A DNA stretch of 64,000 nt from Aspidapion aeneum (lineage: Eukaryota; Arthropoda; Insecta; Coleoptera; Brentidae): the NCBI GenBank assembly GCA_963576565.1, contig OY755042.1:16157272-16221271 (forward strand), written 5' to 3'. Shown piece after piece: positions 12,851-24,449 of the stretch (the first letter of the stretch is position 1; each line of letters opens with the position of its first letter). Below the pieces are notes generated by a model. The model was not told the DNA's origin and searched no databases. It saw only the letters and a program-made list of their open reading frames with translations. The position numbers and the translations under genes are program-made.

Positions 12851-14385
12851 TCATGCGAATATGGTTTTTGAATAGGGTGGGGGAATGACAGGAGGGGAGA
12901 TGGGTGGGAGCAGGGAGGACTACAAAGTAACTACAGCAAATTAGAGGACATTTGCAATGGGTAAAGTAATTTCAAAAAAATCGTGTGAAATTTAGATAAT
13001 TTGTATGCGTTAAAGCCTACATCATGTGACAAAATGACATCTGAAGACCACCATGTTGATTTCTGTTTAAAAAAATATAGCTTATAGCACCTTCGGGATC
13101 AGTAGCAATTCAACGACACCTTTTTTGTCAAAATCGGTTCAGCCGCTTAGCCTCTAGCGTGACACAAACATATTTACTTACATACATACAACGATCGAAA
13201 AGCATTACCCTTCCTTTCGCCGTGCTGCAGTTGGTTAAAAATAACCGGCTTCGCCGGTTAGCTGGACCTACACGCCTTGTGGCGTTTAAATTAACCATAA
13301 CCAGACAGAATAGCTCATAAAACATGTATGGCAAATTTCATTAAATTGGGTTAAGTCGTTACTGAGATTGGTCGTAACAAAAAAAAGCCCTGTTTCTTTA
13401 TATTATATTGAATTGATACGACGTCATATTTTGCACACCCAAAAATTTCAGACCTTTTACCCAAAAACAACAACAATAATTGGGACTAGGACAATAATTC
13501 GGCGACAGGAAAACATTTCGAGTTTGAGTCCTGGAGAGTGTATATTGTACAAAAAGAGTTCAATTTTTATCGCTGAAAAATATATAATGCTAAACATTTT
13601 CCGCGCCAAACCAGATATTTTTATTTTCTTCACTATAAATGAGTAAGGAAGGATCCGATTTAAAAAAACCTTTCAATAAGTTTATTATTATTGTACTCCC
13701 CTGTAATTCTAGGCAAAGTTGAAGTGATGTCTTTAGCTAATCAAACGAAACCAAACCTAACCTGTCAAAATAAATACGCAGTTTGAAAAGGAAAATATGG
13801 GAAAAAAAAATATGGAAAACCCAAAATAAAATCTATAATAAAAATAAAATAGAAGTGTATTTTCTAGCATTTTAAGATAAATAAATATATATAAACCTCA
13901 GTATAAAAATTATTATTTCCGGCGACGGCCCAAATATCCAGCGCCGAATCACTAGCGTCGAAATTTTCTATAGGGCCGAATAGACCTTATACCCAGTCAA
14001 CAACTGTCAAAGTTTTGCCACCCATTCGGAAGCACTTATCATTAGTGATATTAGTGGCCCTATGGAAAACAGTATTTCCATCTTATTACTAAAAAGTCAA
14101 TAAATAAACGATACATTTTAAATACCCCATAGAAATTTGACACTTTGAGAATAAAATCCATTATTTTGCGAATTTAGTGAGTCAGCAATATGCGAAGCCT
14201 GTGAAATTTCACCCCTCATTTCGGAGGAGATATTTAACCCTAGTCGATATTTTCTATGTGAAAAGGTGGCAGTTGCATTTCAATTATTATTCGCAGCTCT
14301 AATTACTTGATTTTTGAAGTAATATCAATCAACATCAAAATTACTCAACTGCTACATGTAACCTTTAACTCTTCAGCTACTCTGA
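12851..14385. other. Intergenic, with a degraded repeat
   Basis: The 13085-13260 segment carries the phrase TCGGTTCAGCCGCTTAG followed by a tandem CATA stretch, of the kind found in dispersed noncoding insect repeats, plus a short ACCGGCTTCGCCGGT hairpin at 13243-13257. The rest is AT-rich with no coding signal. Confidence 0.4.
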
Positions 14386-14478
14386 CACAATCAGTATTAC
14401 TGACAGTAATTTTATTTATGTCTTTTGGAAGTTATAAACAAAATTAAAATTAAAATACTGTCAGTAATACTAATCGTG
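14386..14478. repeat. Short hairpin repeat
   Basis: AGTATTACTGACAGTA near 14392 is matched in reverse complement by TACTGTCAGTAATACT near 14456, with an AT-rich loop of about 50 bp. Confidence 0.65.
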
Positions 14479-14499
14479 GGCCGTTTTACTTATTTTAGT

Positions 14500-15150
14500 T
14501 TGGCTTGAGCACCGAAACTCATTTCAACGGTCCAACTAGGACATTTCAGCCCTTATTTGACCTATCTAAAACTCTACTTCGGAATGAGCTACGAAACTCA
14601 AACTTTGCTCAGTCGTAGATCTTCATAGAGTTAACAACCCCTCCAAGTTTCATGGACTTCCATAAAGTAGTAAAGTAGTGAAATTTCAAAAAACGTCGAA
14701 ATTGTCACTCAGTCATGTATAGATCATCAAAATTCTACTGTACTTCTAGCCATGCTACAAAGCTGAAATTTGGCAGACTGATAGAAATTATGACCAAACA
14801 CTTGGAAAAAATCAAAAAAACTCCAAAATTCTAATTTACTCCCCTTAACATTGCCCACTCCCAGAAGCGCTAGAGAGCTTAAAATCCAAAAATTTTAATT
14901 TGTTTGCCTCTCCAATAATAAAGTAACATTGCCCACTTCCAGAAACGCTAAAAAGTTGAGCTTTGGAAGGCCGATAGGAACTATGATAAAACTATTTTTT
15001 TAAAATTAAAAATGTAAAGTTATGTAAAAGTAACATTGCCCACTTCCAGGAAAACTAGAGAGCTGAGCTTTAGAAGGCTGATAGGAACGATGATAAAACC
15101 ATAGGAAAAAATTTTAAAAGCCTCAAAATTTTTAATAAGGAATTGCAAAA
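14500..15150 (+). repeat. Dispersed noncoding repeat with internal ~100-bp units
   Basis: The phrase ACATTGCCCACTYCCAG(A/G)A recurs at about 14850, 14928 and 15030, followed by a GAGCTTTRGAAGG(C)YGATAGGAA segment. The same family, in reverse complement, occupies about 58540-59180, including the flanking part with GAGCTACGAAACTC and CATAAAGTAGTAAAGTAG. No reading frame. Confidence 0.7.
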
Positions 15151-15458
15151 GTTTTAAACAATATTCCGCATATTTTACTACTTTAAAACTTAAATATAAT
15201 CCAAATCTTTAAAAAAGTAGTGTAATCACAACAAAAACATGTCATGTAAAAAAAGCCAAGTACGCGAAAATGGTATTCCGTAAAAAGAATTGAGATAAAA
15301 GTAAAGACATGTTCTACAATAGCAATTTTAACATGGAAGGTTCTTACTAGTTTGGAAATATTGTATAATACTGTATAAACCCATAAAACTGTTTTTTTTT
15401 ACTCAAAAAGTAGAACTCTCACGGATTTTTACATTCCTAGCCCACGCATCTAGGCTTA

Positions 15459-15908
15459 AGATGGTATTATTTTCGATGACAAAAAATAAGATAACGCCAA
15501 AAAAGTGTTATTGAGATGTATTTGGACCTCTTAGAAATCTCATCGTGGCGTCTGACCGTGTGTGTGTCTTCCGGCCCACGGTAGCTCCGGAACCACTAGA
15601 CCAATGTTCTTGAGATTTTTACGAAAAATAGCGTTCGACACTTTAACGAGCGGAAAGAAGTTTGGTGAAAATCCATTAATGCTAATGACCGTTAAAAAAT
15701 GCTAACTTTTTAACGAAGCATCGCATTATTAGGCGGTTTTTGGAATATAGAACACATTTTTTTCAATAATTTCTGTTCCTTTGTAAGCTCTCGCTTCAGA
15801 GATATTTAGAAAAACTGTTCTCAAGGCTGATATAGCGTGGAATTTACTTGGAGTTTGCTAATATGGGCTAGGAAGGTATCAGATCCATCGTGGATCCATT
15901 TATTTTGT
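15459..15908 (+). repeat. 450-bp repeat ending GATCCATCGTGGATC (copy A)
   Basis: Starts near GGTATTATTTTCGATGA and ends in GGAAGGTATCAGATCCATCG TGGATCC. Internal landmarks shared with the other copies: CGTTCGACACT, AAAATCCATTAATGCTAATG, GGAATATAG and a GAGATATTTA stretch. Copies B (16885-17334, inverted), C (57530-57912) and D (59265-59718) are in this window. Confidence 0.75.
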
Positions 15909-16884
15909 TATGAAATAAATTATAAATAATAAAATATGCTATAATAATCCGACAGATTGATGCGACGCTGACGATCTATTTAGAACTTTTTTTAACTGAA
16001 TCCATCAGTAAAAACCTTTAGGCGTATTAGAGGATCAAGCACTAGTTTTCCTAAATATTTTATGAAAATCGATCCAGTAGTTTAGGCGCTATTATCGTAC
16101 GGACAGAGACACAAGATCCCTCATTTTAGTAAAATACTTTTATTCGATAAACACAATACCTTTTCTAGGCATTCCTTTGTGGGCTATGAAGCTAAAAATT
16201 TAGTTACAGCCTTTCTATTATAATGTGCAACAAAAGAGCTGTAAAACAATGCACAATCACTTGAAAATTTTCATTCTTTCGCTTTTTTAATAAAGTGTAT
16301 ACTTGTACTACATGCATGCAGGGGTAAAGAAAGGAAAAGAGCCTGGTGAAAAATGGATTTATGTAGATAAAAATACTGAAGGTATTCGAGGAAAAGTTTT
16401 AATTTACTAATAAAATCATTATTATTTAAACGACGATTTTCAATTTTTGATCAGTCACTCTATTTTTTATATAAACTTACTTAATTAAAAAGCTTTTTTT
16501 AAATATATTAAAATCAGAATTTATTATGTACACTTGGCATTTTTAATTAACTGCAGAAATGGGAACTATGATAAGACTGAGCACAGGTCCTTATTATTAT
16601 TATTAAAAGATTTTATTTAATTTCATAGAGCATGGCTGTCTGTCGTGTGTCTGTGTATCAAATCTTGCGAATTGTCTACGTCAAATCTGGAAAGTAAATA
16701 CTGTTTGTGGTATTTTTACCACATTTTGCTTCGAATATACAAAAATCAGCACAAAGAACATGTGCGTTTATTTTCTGTGGCTTTGCTTTCGCACTTCTTA
16801 AATTTTTTTTTATCTTTTCTGATAAAATTGATTTGTCTGTTTCTAGGCACGCAGGCTACTAACTCGATTTTTTAAACTATTTAC
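15909..16884. other. AT-rich spacer between inverted copies A and B
   Basis: Plain AT-rich DNA between the two inverted 450-bp repeats. It includes a second short stretch (16040-16140) resembling the ATCG(A/G)TYY-AGTAGTTTAGGCGCT phrase of the same family. No gene was seen. Confidence 0.4.
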
Positions 16885-17334
16885 TAAGAAAAAGCCTATA
16901 GCCTATTAGCAAACTTCACGTGAAGCTATGATATATGTATCAGCTCTGAAAAATATCTCAGAAAATAAAGCTCCTACGAAGTTTTTGGTTAAATTATTAA
17001 GCAAGATTGAATCTACTATATTCCGAAAACTGCATATTGATGCAATGCTCCGTTAAAAAGTTAGCATTTTCTAAATTTTTTAACTGTCAAAAAACTGTCA
17101 TTACCCTTAATGGATTTTGACCAAAATCTAATCAGCTCGTTAGAGTGTCAAACACTATTTTGCCTGAAAATTTGATGATCGTTTTAGTGGTTTAGGAGCT
17201 ATCGTGTTACGGACAGATATCACACACACACAGGCAGATATCATGACAATATTGCTAGGATAGGTCAAAATACACCCAAATAACACATTTTCGGCGTATC
17301 TCAAAAAAAAATTTTCGTCGAAAATAATACCTTC
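16885..17334 (-). repeat. 450-bp repeat (copy B, inverted, end lost)
   Basis: Reverse complement of copies A, C and D, from the GAAGGTATTATTTTCGACGA end (17334) through the CACACACA run to an AGAAACTAAAGCTCC-like segment. The GATCCATCATGGATC terminus is missing on the left. Confidence 0.7.
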
Positions 17335-17339
17335 TTTTA

Positions 17340-19900
17340 TTTAAAAATAAATATTTTTTTATACAAAAATTTTTCCACTCTGTAGGTAACTTGTTTTAAA
17401 ATATTAATACTTTGTAATATTAAGCTTGATCACCACTTGTATCAAACTATTGTCTAAAAAGTAGTTTTTTTTAAAGTGAAACAACTTTAAATAAAGGTTA
17501 GTAAAGTAGTTAATACTAGCCGGACCACCATTGGGATTTTGAAAATTTAATGTTTATACAATTAGGAACTGTACAACATAAAAAAGCGTAATATTAAAAA
17601 TACTTTGCCAATCTATGGGCACATAAGCTCACACTGGGTACTATAGTTTTAGTGTATCTACTTGAAAGCTAATATAACTAAAAACTGAAGTATATTTTAT
17701 TGAACTCCAGACTCAATTACCTTTAGTTTGATACCACACAAGCCATGTTTTGACTTAAACTCTTATTTTTCAAATCTACCCCCACCCTTTTTTTAAAAAC
17801 TAAAATGTAATTTTTTTAACTCCAGACTCAATTACCTTTCGTTTGATATCACACACGCCATATTTTCACTTAAACTCCAATTTTTGAAATATACCCCCAC
17901 CCTTTTTTTTAAATAAATTAAAATGTATTTTGTTTAACTCCAGACTCAATTACCTTTCGTTTGATATCACACACGCCATATTTCCCCATAAACTCTAATT
18001 TTTGAAATCTACCCCCACCCTTTTATTTGGTTTGTGTTCGGTGGATTTTGTTCATTTTTAAATGGGACCATCTCGGCCCAAAACCCAGCCTAGGTACCAA
18101 ATTTCATTAAAATCGGCCAAGCGGTTTTTGAGTTATGCGCGTTGGTCGTTACAGACAGACAGACATACAGACAGACAGACAGACGGCGCAACAAAAAAGT
18201 TTCAAAATCATCTGAAACGCAAAGATATATAAAAAATTTTGAAATCGGAGCAACTTTTTTTTTCTCGAAAAAATTAGGATCACCATAGCTCACACTACTA
18301 TAGTATAGTATATGTGTGAGCTAAAAATTATTTAGCTTCTGGTTAGACACAGTGTTAAAATGCGCACACTTTTATTTTATTTGAAATTCCGAACTGAACA
18401 GATATTAAAGTAATTTTTATAAAATTTTAGAAAAAATAGTGTTTGACTAAACTTAAATGTGACCAAGGGGTTTAGACAAAATAAATGAAACCTAAGGGCA
18501 ATGATTTCTGTCATAGGGGTGGTTTATTAAGGGTTGAAAATTATAAACAGAGGTACTTACACAATATTTTTTTTAAGATGCAATTTTCAGTTTTTTATGT
18601 CAAGATTTTTCGCCAAGTCTGTCAAAAACCAGGCTATATGTACATGGATAAAAAAAATTAGATATCTTAGAAACTAAAGCTTTTAGTATACATATATAGG
18701 GTGTCTCTAAAAGGTCTGTACAAAATCTTAGCACATATTCCTGAGGTCAACTTACCTTAGTCCGAAATTGCTCCGTTTCAGATATACAGGGTGGTAGGTA
18801 AATTTAAAAATTAAACATCGATTGTCTTAAAATTTATGAACATTTCTCAACGCATTACTTTAAAAATTGGTACTCAGGGGTTTTTTGGAATGCGAAACCT
18901 AAATATGGATTCCTTTTCACTGTGGCCGTTAGAGGGCGCTTCACAATGCTCTTTTTATAGTTTAAAATGACTTTAACTTTTTTCTCAGTGTAACTTTTTT
19001 GTTAAGAAAATATTTTCCTCAATCTTTTTAAGCCAAAAAGGTACTCTTGTTGACATGCGCTAAAGTAAGTCGTTTTCGAGATATTTCCGTTTTTATTGTT
19101 CGATGCCGCAACGGAATGCTGAAATTATTTTGAATGACTATTTCACTAGAGTGTTTTACACTGGAAAAATGTCATAGCAACGCCCAGTTTTCTACTGACT
19201 ATTGTTCTCAAAGCTTTATTCAAGTTTGCTGTTTTCGGCAATTTCGCTCATGAAATTTTTTAATTAATTTTTAAAGTCACCACCCTGTATCTCTGAAACG
19301 GAGCAATTTCGGACAAAGGCAAGTTGCTTTAAATCAACTTATTTTGACCTCAGGAATATGTGCTGAGATTTTGTACAGACCCTTTATATTTGGCGAAAAA
19401 TCATAATGTAACGACTATTCGGTAAAACTTTATGTACTTATGCTTATAATTTTAAACCCTTTAAAAACTACCCTTAGGTTACATTTATTTTGTTTAAACG
19501 GCTTTGTCCCATTAAAGTTTAGTGAAACACTATTTTTGCTATCAATAGCAGTTTTGCTGGAATTTCAAATATAATAAAAATGTGCACATTTGCGCATATT
19601 TTAAAGCTGTTTCTATCCAGAAGTTAAACTTTTTTATGTACGTTTTTTTCTCATACAGTGCTTAAGTGTATAAAAATATTTTTTGCCATGTCCCATTGGC
19701 GATCCGGATATTATTGACCATTGGCCTAAGCCTTACTTAGAGTGCTGTAACTTTTAAGAAACAAAAACTAAATTTAAGTGCATGGTATTTTGTACAAGTG
19801 AGGATCAAGCTTAATGTTAAAAAGTATTAAAATTTTAAAACAAGTTAACTACAGAGTAGGAAAAAAATTAAATAATTTTTTTTTAAGTTATATTTTTTTA
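17340..19900. repeat. Old 2.5-kb palindrome (diverged inverted repeat)
   Basis: The left arm at 17340-17600 and 18324-18690 matches the right arm at 19380-19890 in reverse complement. Examples are a GTAGGTAACTTGTTTTAAAA / AAGCTTGATC block at 17380-17430 against 19805-19860, and a CCTAAGGG / TTTAGACAAAATAAATG block at 18470-18500 against 19470-19500. The inner part (18700-19385) is a better-preserved foldback with about 100-bp ends carrying GGTCTGTACAAAATCTTAGC and CCGAAATTGCTCCGTTTC. The left arm is interrupted by the separate element at 17626-18322. Confidence 0.75.
17626..18322 (+). mobile_element. 0.7-kb element with AGCTCACAC palindromic ends (copy 1)
   Basis: Both ends carry AGCTCACAC. 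The right end (18287-18322) is a near-perfect 36-bp palindrome, AGCTCACACTACTATAG...GTGTGAGCT. Inside are three tandem units of about 117 bp (starting ACTCCAGACTCAATTACC at 17704, 17819 and 17937) and a conserved 250-bp block with a CAGACAGACAGAC run. No protein-coding capacity. It is inserted in the left arm of the old palindrome. An inverted second copy is at 22440-24449. Confidence 0.8.
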
Positions 19901-20488
19901 AATGTTAGGTTAGATTTTTTTCTCAAGTTTACTTCATACACCGAATGATTTTGCGTATTTTTGCTTTTTTCACTTTTTTTAAAAAAATTATTAGTTTTCG
20001 AGAAAATTGCAAAAAACTGATTTTTAGGACCTTTGGGGCCTTATATCTAGCGAAGCTTAAGGGTGATTTTGGCGGAGTATATGTGGGGATGTGTGCCAGA
20101 AAAATCCAGCTTGCGTCTATTTTTTTCCAAGTTTCAGGGTTTTTTCACCTAATATGACTGGGCTATCAGAATTGGTTAGCATTTTTCAGAATTTCTTTTG
20201 CATTTTTCGGAATTACTCGGCATTTTTTGACAATGTTGGAGGCATTGTTTAGTATTACTACACTTTTTTGTAGCATTTTAGTCCAATCGAACGGTAGTTT
20301 TAGGTAAGTTTTAGTGTAATTATTTTTAGTCTTTTATTTTTTAGTATTTGGGGTGCTAAACATGAATCTGAAGATTTCCTACAAAATTTCCCTTAGCTAA
20401 GGGATGATAAAAAATAAAATAAAAAAATATTAAAAGAAAAATAAACCCAAGACCAGACACAGGCAATCGCTACAAGATGCCATAAAAC
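19901..20488. other. AT-rich intergenic sequence
   Basis: No gene or identifiable element. There is a loose re-use of an AGCATTTTTCRGAATT word at 20178-20240. Confidence 0.4.
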
Positions 20489-20492
20489 ATAG

Positions 20493-20925
20493 TGTTACGG
20501 GTTCACAACGACAAATTAAAACTCGCAATTGTTGAAAACGATACGTCAATTTATTCCCATAAATTATGTACAAAAACACGCACTTAAACTTACTAATAAC
20601 TTGCTAATAATTCACTACTTTCATACGCCTATTAACTTCGCGTTAACATCTAGCGATCACTACCATTGGTTATCTCTGACTGCCCCATGCACGACGTCCG
20701 GCCCTATATATGAGGGTCTGCCTACAATTCGAGAATTTTCCATCTTTGTTCGATTCCGAATCATTCCGCCCTTTTCTGGAGCCGGACCGTTCACATACCA
20801 GTTCGTCACAGATAACGCAACTAAAACCTAGATTAAGAATACAACCATGAAATACGTCAACCTAATACTACACTAAACCTAAATAAATTCTAACTATAAA
20901 ATTTAAATAACTTAAATTTGTAACA
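20493..20925 (-). mobile_element. Solo LTR
   Basis: 433 bp bounded by the short inverted termini TGTTAC and GTAACA and flanked by a perfect 4-bp direct repeat ATAG (20489-20492 and 20926-20929). GC content is higher than in the surroundings. A TATATA box lies near the middle. Read on the minus strand it is CCTCATATATAGGG, followed about 30 bp on by GTCAGAG, compatible with an insect LTR promoter and initiator, which is why I assign the minus strand. No second LTR or internal region is present, so it is a recombination remnant. The 4-bp duplication suggests a Gypsy-type or related element. Confidence 0.8.
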
Positions 20926-21091
20926 ATAGTAAATGCCCCGACCCCTTTCTCTTCAGGGACATTGTCGACCATTTTTTCCTTTATTAGCCTTTTATTCAGA
21001 AAGTACTTATTTTTTAAGAAATTGTCTTAATAGGAAATTTAAAGCCCATCAAAAAACCTATTAAACGAGATGTCTCCGAGCTTCCCAGGTA

Positions 21092-21274
21092 CAGTGAATA
21101 TGGGTTATAATGACATCGAACGGACTGCTTAATTTCGGGCGTTATAAGTGAGCGTCGTTATAGAGAAAAACGTTACAAAATGGGTTAAATATAGAACTCG
21201 GTCTGGACCTTAATATGTCGTCGCTATAACCGATATGTCGTAATAGCCGATATCGTTACAAGCGATATTTGCTG
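21092..21274. mobile_element. pogo/Tigger-type MITE, 183 bp
   Basis: Flanked by TA on both sides (21090-21091 and 21275-21276). The ends begin CAGTGAATATGGGTTATAAT and, inverted, CAGCAAATATCGCTTGTAAC, giving imperfect terminal repeats. Internal words such as CGTTATAGAGAAAA and TCGCTATAACCGATATG resemble pogo-like MITEs. Confidence 0.7.
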
Positions 21275-21297
21275 TACTACCGTTGCAAAAATATATA

Positions 21298-21925
21298 CAG
21301 TAAAACCTCTCCTTGCAGACACCTCTATTAAGCGGACACTCCCATTAGGCGGACAGATTTGTTGGAACCAAGATTTTGCCTATGTCTTCACATGTAAAAT
21401 TCCCTCCTATAACCGGACACTCTAATAACCGGACTTTTTGTTTGGTTAAAAGATTCTGAAACCTCCCTTAACCGGACGCGAACCTCTGATAACTGGACGG
21501 AGCGCTGCACAACATGGACATAAATATTATGTAGTATGTTGGCAACCATTCACTCTGCAGCCGAGGAATTACCTCTTTCCATTTTAATGCGGAGACTAAA
21601 TACTTCTGTCGTATTTACAACAATTTTTTTATTCGGCGGGACTACTGTGTTTATTTTTATTGTTTAGCTGGGTAACAATAGATCTCTTTAAAATGGCGCC
21701 TAGTAACAAAACTTCTTAGTTTATGTCGAAAAATGGAAGTTTCGGAGAAGGAACATCTATCAGCACGAACATCGCCGAAAAATGTAATATCGGAAAATCT
21801 CAAGCAGCGGAAACTGTTAATAAATATATATCAAAATTTCGCAGTTCCCTCTCTTAAGCGGACACCTCCAATAAGCGGACAAAATCGACGGAACCGTGAG
21901 TGTCCGCTTATAGGAGGTTTCACTG
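21298..21925 (+). mobile_element. pogo/Tigger-type element with transposase helix-turn-helix remnant
   Basis: Bounded by TA dinucleotides (21296-21297 and 21926-21927) with terminal repeats CAGTAAAACCTC and GAGGTTTCACTG. Both sub-terminal regions repeat AAGCGGACA-type words. Around 21740-21850 one frame reads TSISTNIAEKCNIGKSQAAE, which matches the CENP-B/pogo amino-terminal helix-turn-helix. The catalytic DDE region is gone. It is an internally deleted, non-autonomous Tigger-like copy starting only 24 bp from the neighbouring 183-bp MITE. Confidence 0.8.
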
Positions 21926-21927
21926 TA

Positions 21928-22439
21928 TACCCTTATATGCTAATTTATTGCACATTATATTCAAAATAAATACATCAAAATTTTGAAGTACGATTCTTAA
22001 AAACGAAGCTTTTTGCAAAAAAAAGTACAAAATGGTTATTGGTAGACAATGAAATTTTCATTTAAATGATGTACCCTTAGTCTAGTTTGGATTGTCGGTA
22101 AGGCTTCAGTGGCTTCGTCCGTAACCTGAATACATTTTCAAAAATCACAACAAATATAAGATTTTTGCAACAAGACTTTATTAAGGAAATATAATTTTCT
22201 TTCCAATAATGTATAAATAAATAGGGAAATGTTTAGCCCTAGCGGCCCAGTGGCATCCATATATGTGTGCGATTTACAGAAATCGTCGAAAATCTATTGA
22301 ACTTTTAGGTTTTTATCCAATTTTCCTAAAATCAAACCTTTTTAGGAAAAAAGTTAAATGTTCCTTATTTCGAAGATAAAATTTCATAAACTAGGATCAT
22401 TTTAAAAAATCTTGAAACAATTATTTTTATTGTTTTTTT
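21928..22439. other. Intergenic AT-rich sequence
   Basis: No gene or recognised repeat. Confidence 0.4.
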
Positions 22440-24449
22440 AGCTCACACATATACTATACTATAGTAGTGTGAGCTATGGTGATCCTAATTTTTTTGAGAA
22501 AAAAAAAGTTGCTTCGATTTCAAAAATTTTTATATATCTTTGCGTTTCAGATGATTTTGAAACTTTTTTGTTGCGCCGTCTGTCTGTATGTCTGTCTATC
22601 TGTAACGACCAACGCGCATAACTCAAAAACCGCTTGGCCGATTTTAATGAAATTTGGTACCTAGGCTGGGTTTTGGGCCGAGATGGTCCCATTTAAAAAT
22701 TAACAAAATCCACCAAACACAAACCAAATAAAAGGGTGGGGGTAGATTTCAAACATAAGAGTTTATGGGAAAATATGGCGTGTGTGAAATCAAACAAAAG
22801 GTAATTGAGTCTGAAGTTAAACAAAATACAAGAAGCCTACAGGGGCTGATGTGTAGAGGGATAACCGGAGCTATGAGAACTACCCCGATCCTGGCCCTAG
22901 AGACAATTCTGGGACTACCATCGCTACCAACTTGGATCAAGAAGGAGGCGATGGGGACCTACCTATGTCTAAGGGACACGGGTCAGTGGAGAGGAAGAGG
23001 GGAAACAGCTGGTCATCTAGCTATAGAAGAGCTGACAATTAGAGAAATCCCCCTCACGTCAATGACGGTCAGCAGAGCACACGCACCTTGGAGGCTCGAG
23101 AAGAGGTACAAAATCCACATCCCAGACAGGGAAGCGTGGCAGAGAGACGAAATGATGTTTGAGGAGAGCGCTTTAGTTTGCTACACTGATGGATTCAAAC
23201 TATCAGAGAGGCAAACCACAGGAGCGGGAGTATACGTGGAAAAACTAGAAGTTCAGAAGAGCTACTCGCTCGGTGAGCAGGCTACTGTTTTTCAAGCAGA
23301 AGTCTACGCCATAATAATGGCGGCAACCCTAGAAAAGGTTCGGAACAGCGAAGAGGAGCTTATATATATATGCTCTAACAGTCAAGCCACCCTGAAGGCG
23401 CTAAACGCACCCAAGATTGCTGACGGCTTGGTGGAACAATGCGCAGAGGCGCTGGAGACCCTAAGCGATGGCAAACGGGTGACGCTGGTTTGGGTTCCGG
23501 GACATACGGGGGTACCAGGCAACGAGAAGGCGGACGAACTCGCACGACTCGGGGCAGGAACCGCCTATGTAGGACCGGAGCCACTTTTGGGCGTGACAAA
23601 AAGACAAGTGCAAAGCGGACTCAACAAATGGGCCCAGGACGCGCTATTAAACTCCTGGGAAACAGGAACGGGTTGCAGACAGACCAGAGAATTCGTAGAC
23701 CGTCCAAAAGCGACCAGAATTAGATGGATGCTGGGACAGACACGAAAAAACCTCGGACTGCTGATAGGTACTCTAACCGGACATAACCGGTTGAGGAAGC
23801 ACATGACACGTATAGGAGTCGAGAATGACCCTACCTGCCCAGCCTGTGGACAGGAAGAAGAGACATCAAGACACCTCGTGGCAGAATGTGAGGCCTACGC
23901 AAGGATGAGACAACAGGCACTCGGAGCGCCAACTCTGAGCGAGGAAGAACTGCACATGCTCAAATCGGCAGACTTACTGGACTTTGTAAAGAGAACAGGA
24001 AGGCCCAATGAGTTACCCGACCATCAAAGGGAAGTGCAGAGAGTGGGTTAAGGGACAGACTGGGGGCATGGCAAAAAGGGCCTACTCTGGCCTACTTGTC
24101 AGACCTGCGGGTCAACCCCTCCACTACTACTACTACTACTAAACAAAATACATTTTAATTTATTTTAAAAAAGGGTGGGGGTATATTACAAAAATTAGAG
24201 TTTAAATGAAAATATGGTGTGTGTGATATCAAACGAAAGGTAATTGAGTCCGGCGTTTAACAAAATACATTTTAGTTTTTGTTTTTTTTAAGGGTGGGGG
24301 TAGATTTCAAAAATTTGAGTTTAAGTCAAAACATGGCTTGTGTGGTATCAAACAAAAGGTAATTTAGTCTGGAGTTGAATAAAATATATTTTAGTTTTTA
24401 GTTATATTAGCTCACACGTACACTATAACTATAGTACCTAGTGTGAGCT
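22440..24449 (-). mobile_element. 0.7-kb AGCTCACAC-ended element (copy 2), split by a LINE
   Basis: Inverted second copy of the element at 17626-18322. The palindromic end is at 22440-22475 and the other end, GTGTGAGCT, is at 24441-24449. Its 117-bp tandem units appear at 22730-22830 and, after the LINE, at 24150-24400. Without the insertion it would be about 690 bp. Similarity continues a little outside the right end (24450-24490 against 17590-17625), so the true element edge may lie further out. Confidence 0.8.
22831..24139 (+). mobile_element. 5'-truncated LINE with RNase H domain, TAC-tailed
   Basis: The open frame to 24051 begins inside host repeat and enters LINE coding at about residue 23. 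It reads GITGAMRTTPILALE, the end of the reverse transcriptase region in several insect LINE groups. An RNase H domain follows, with YTDG, QAEVYA, a CSNSQATLKAL block and WVPGHTGVPGNEKADELARL. The carboxy end has a CPACGQEEETSRHLVAECEAY knuckle (CX2C...HX4C). A short 3' UTR and a (TAC)n run at about 24121-24140 close the element. A 13-bp direct repeat TAAACAAAATACA (22818-22830 and 24140-24152) is its target duplication. In RNase H, the usual SDSQA aspartate is N here. The frame is otherwise open, so the copy is young. The RNase H places it near the I/LOA/R1-like groups, but the exact clade is uncertain. Confidence 0.9.

Noticed and set aside
18090..18293. 67-codon frame shared with 22476-22664
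   Set aside because: It is inside the AGCTCACAC element, runs through a CAGA repeat and ends in the palindrome. It is shared because the element is repeated, not because it is coding.
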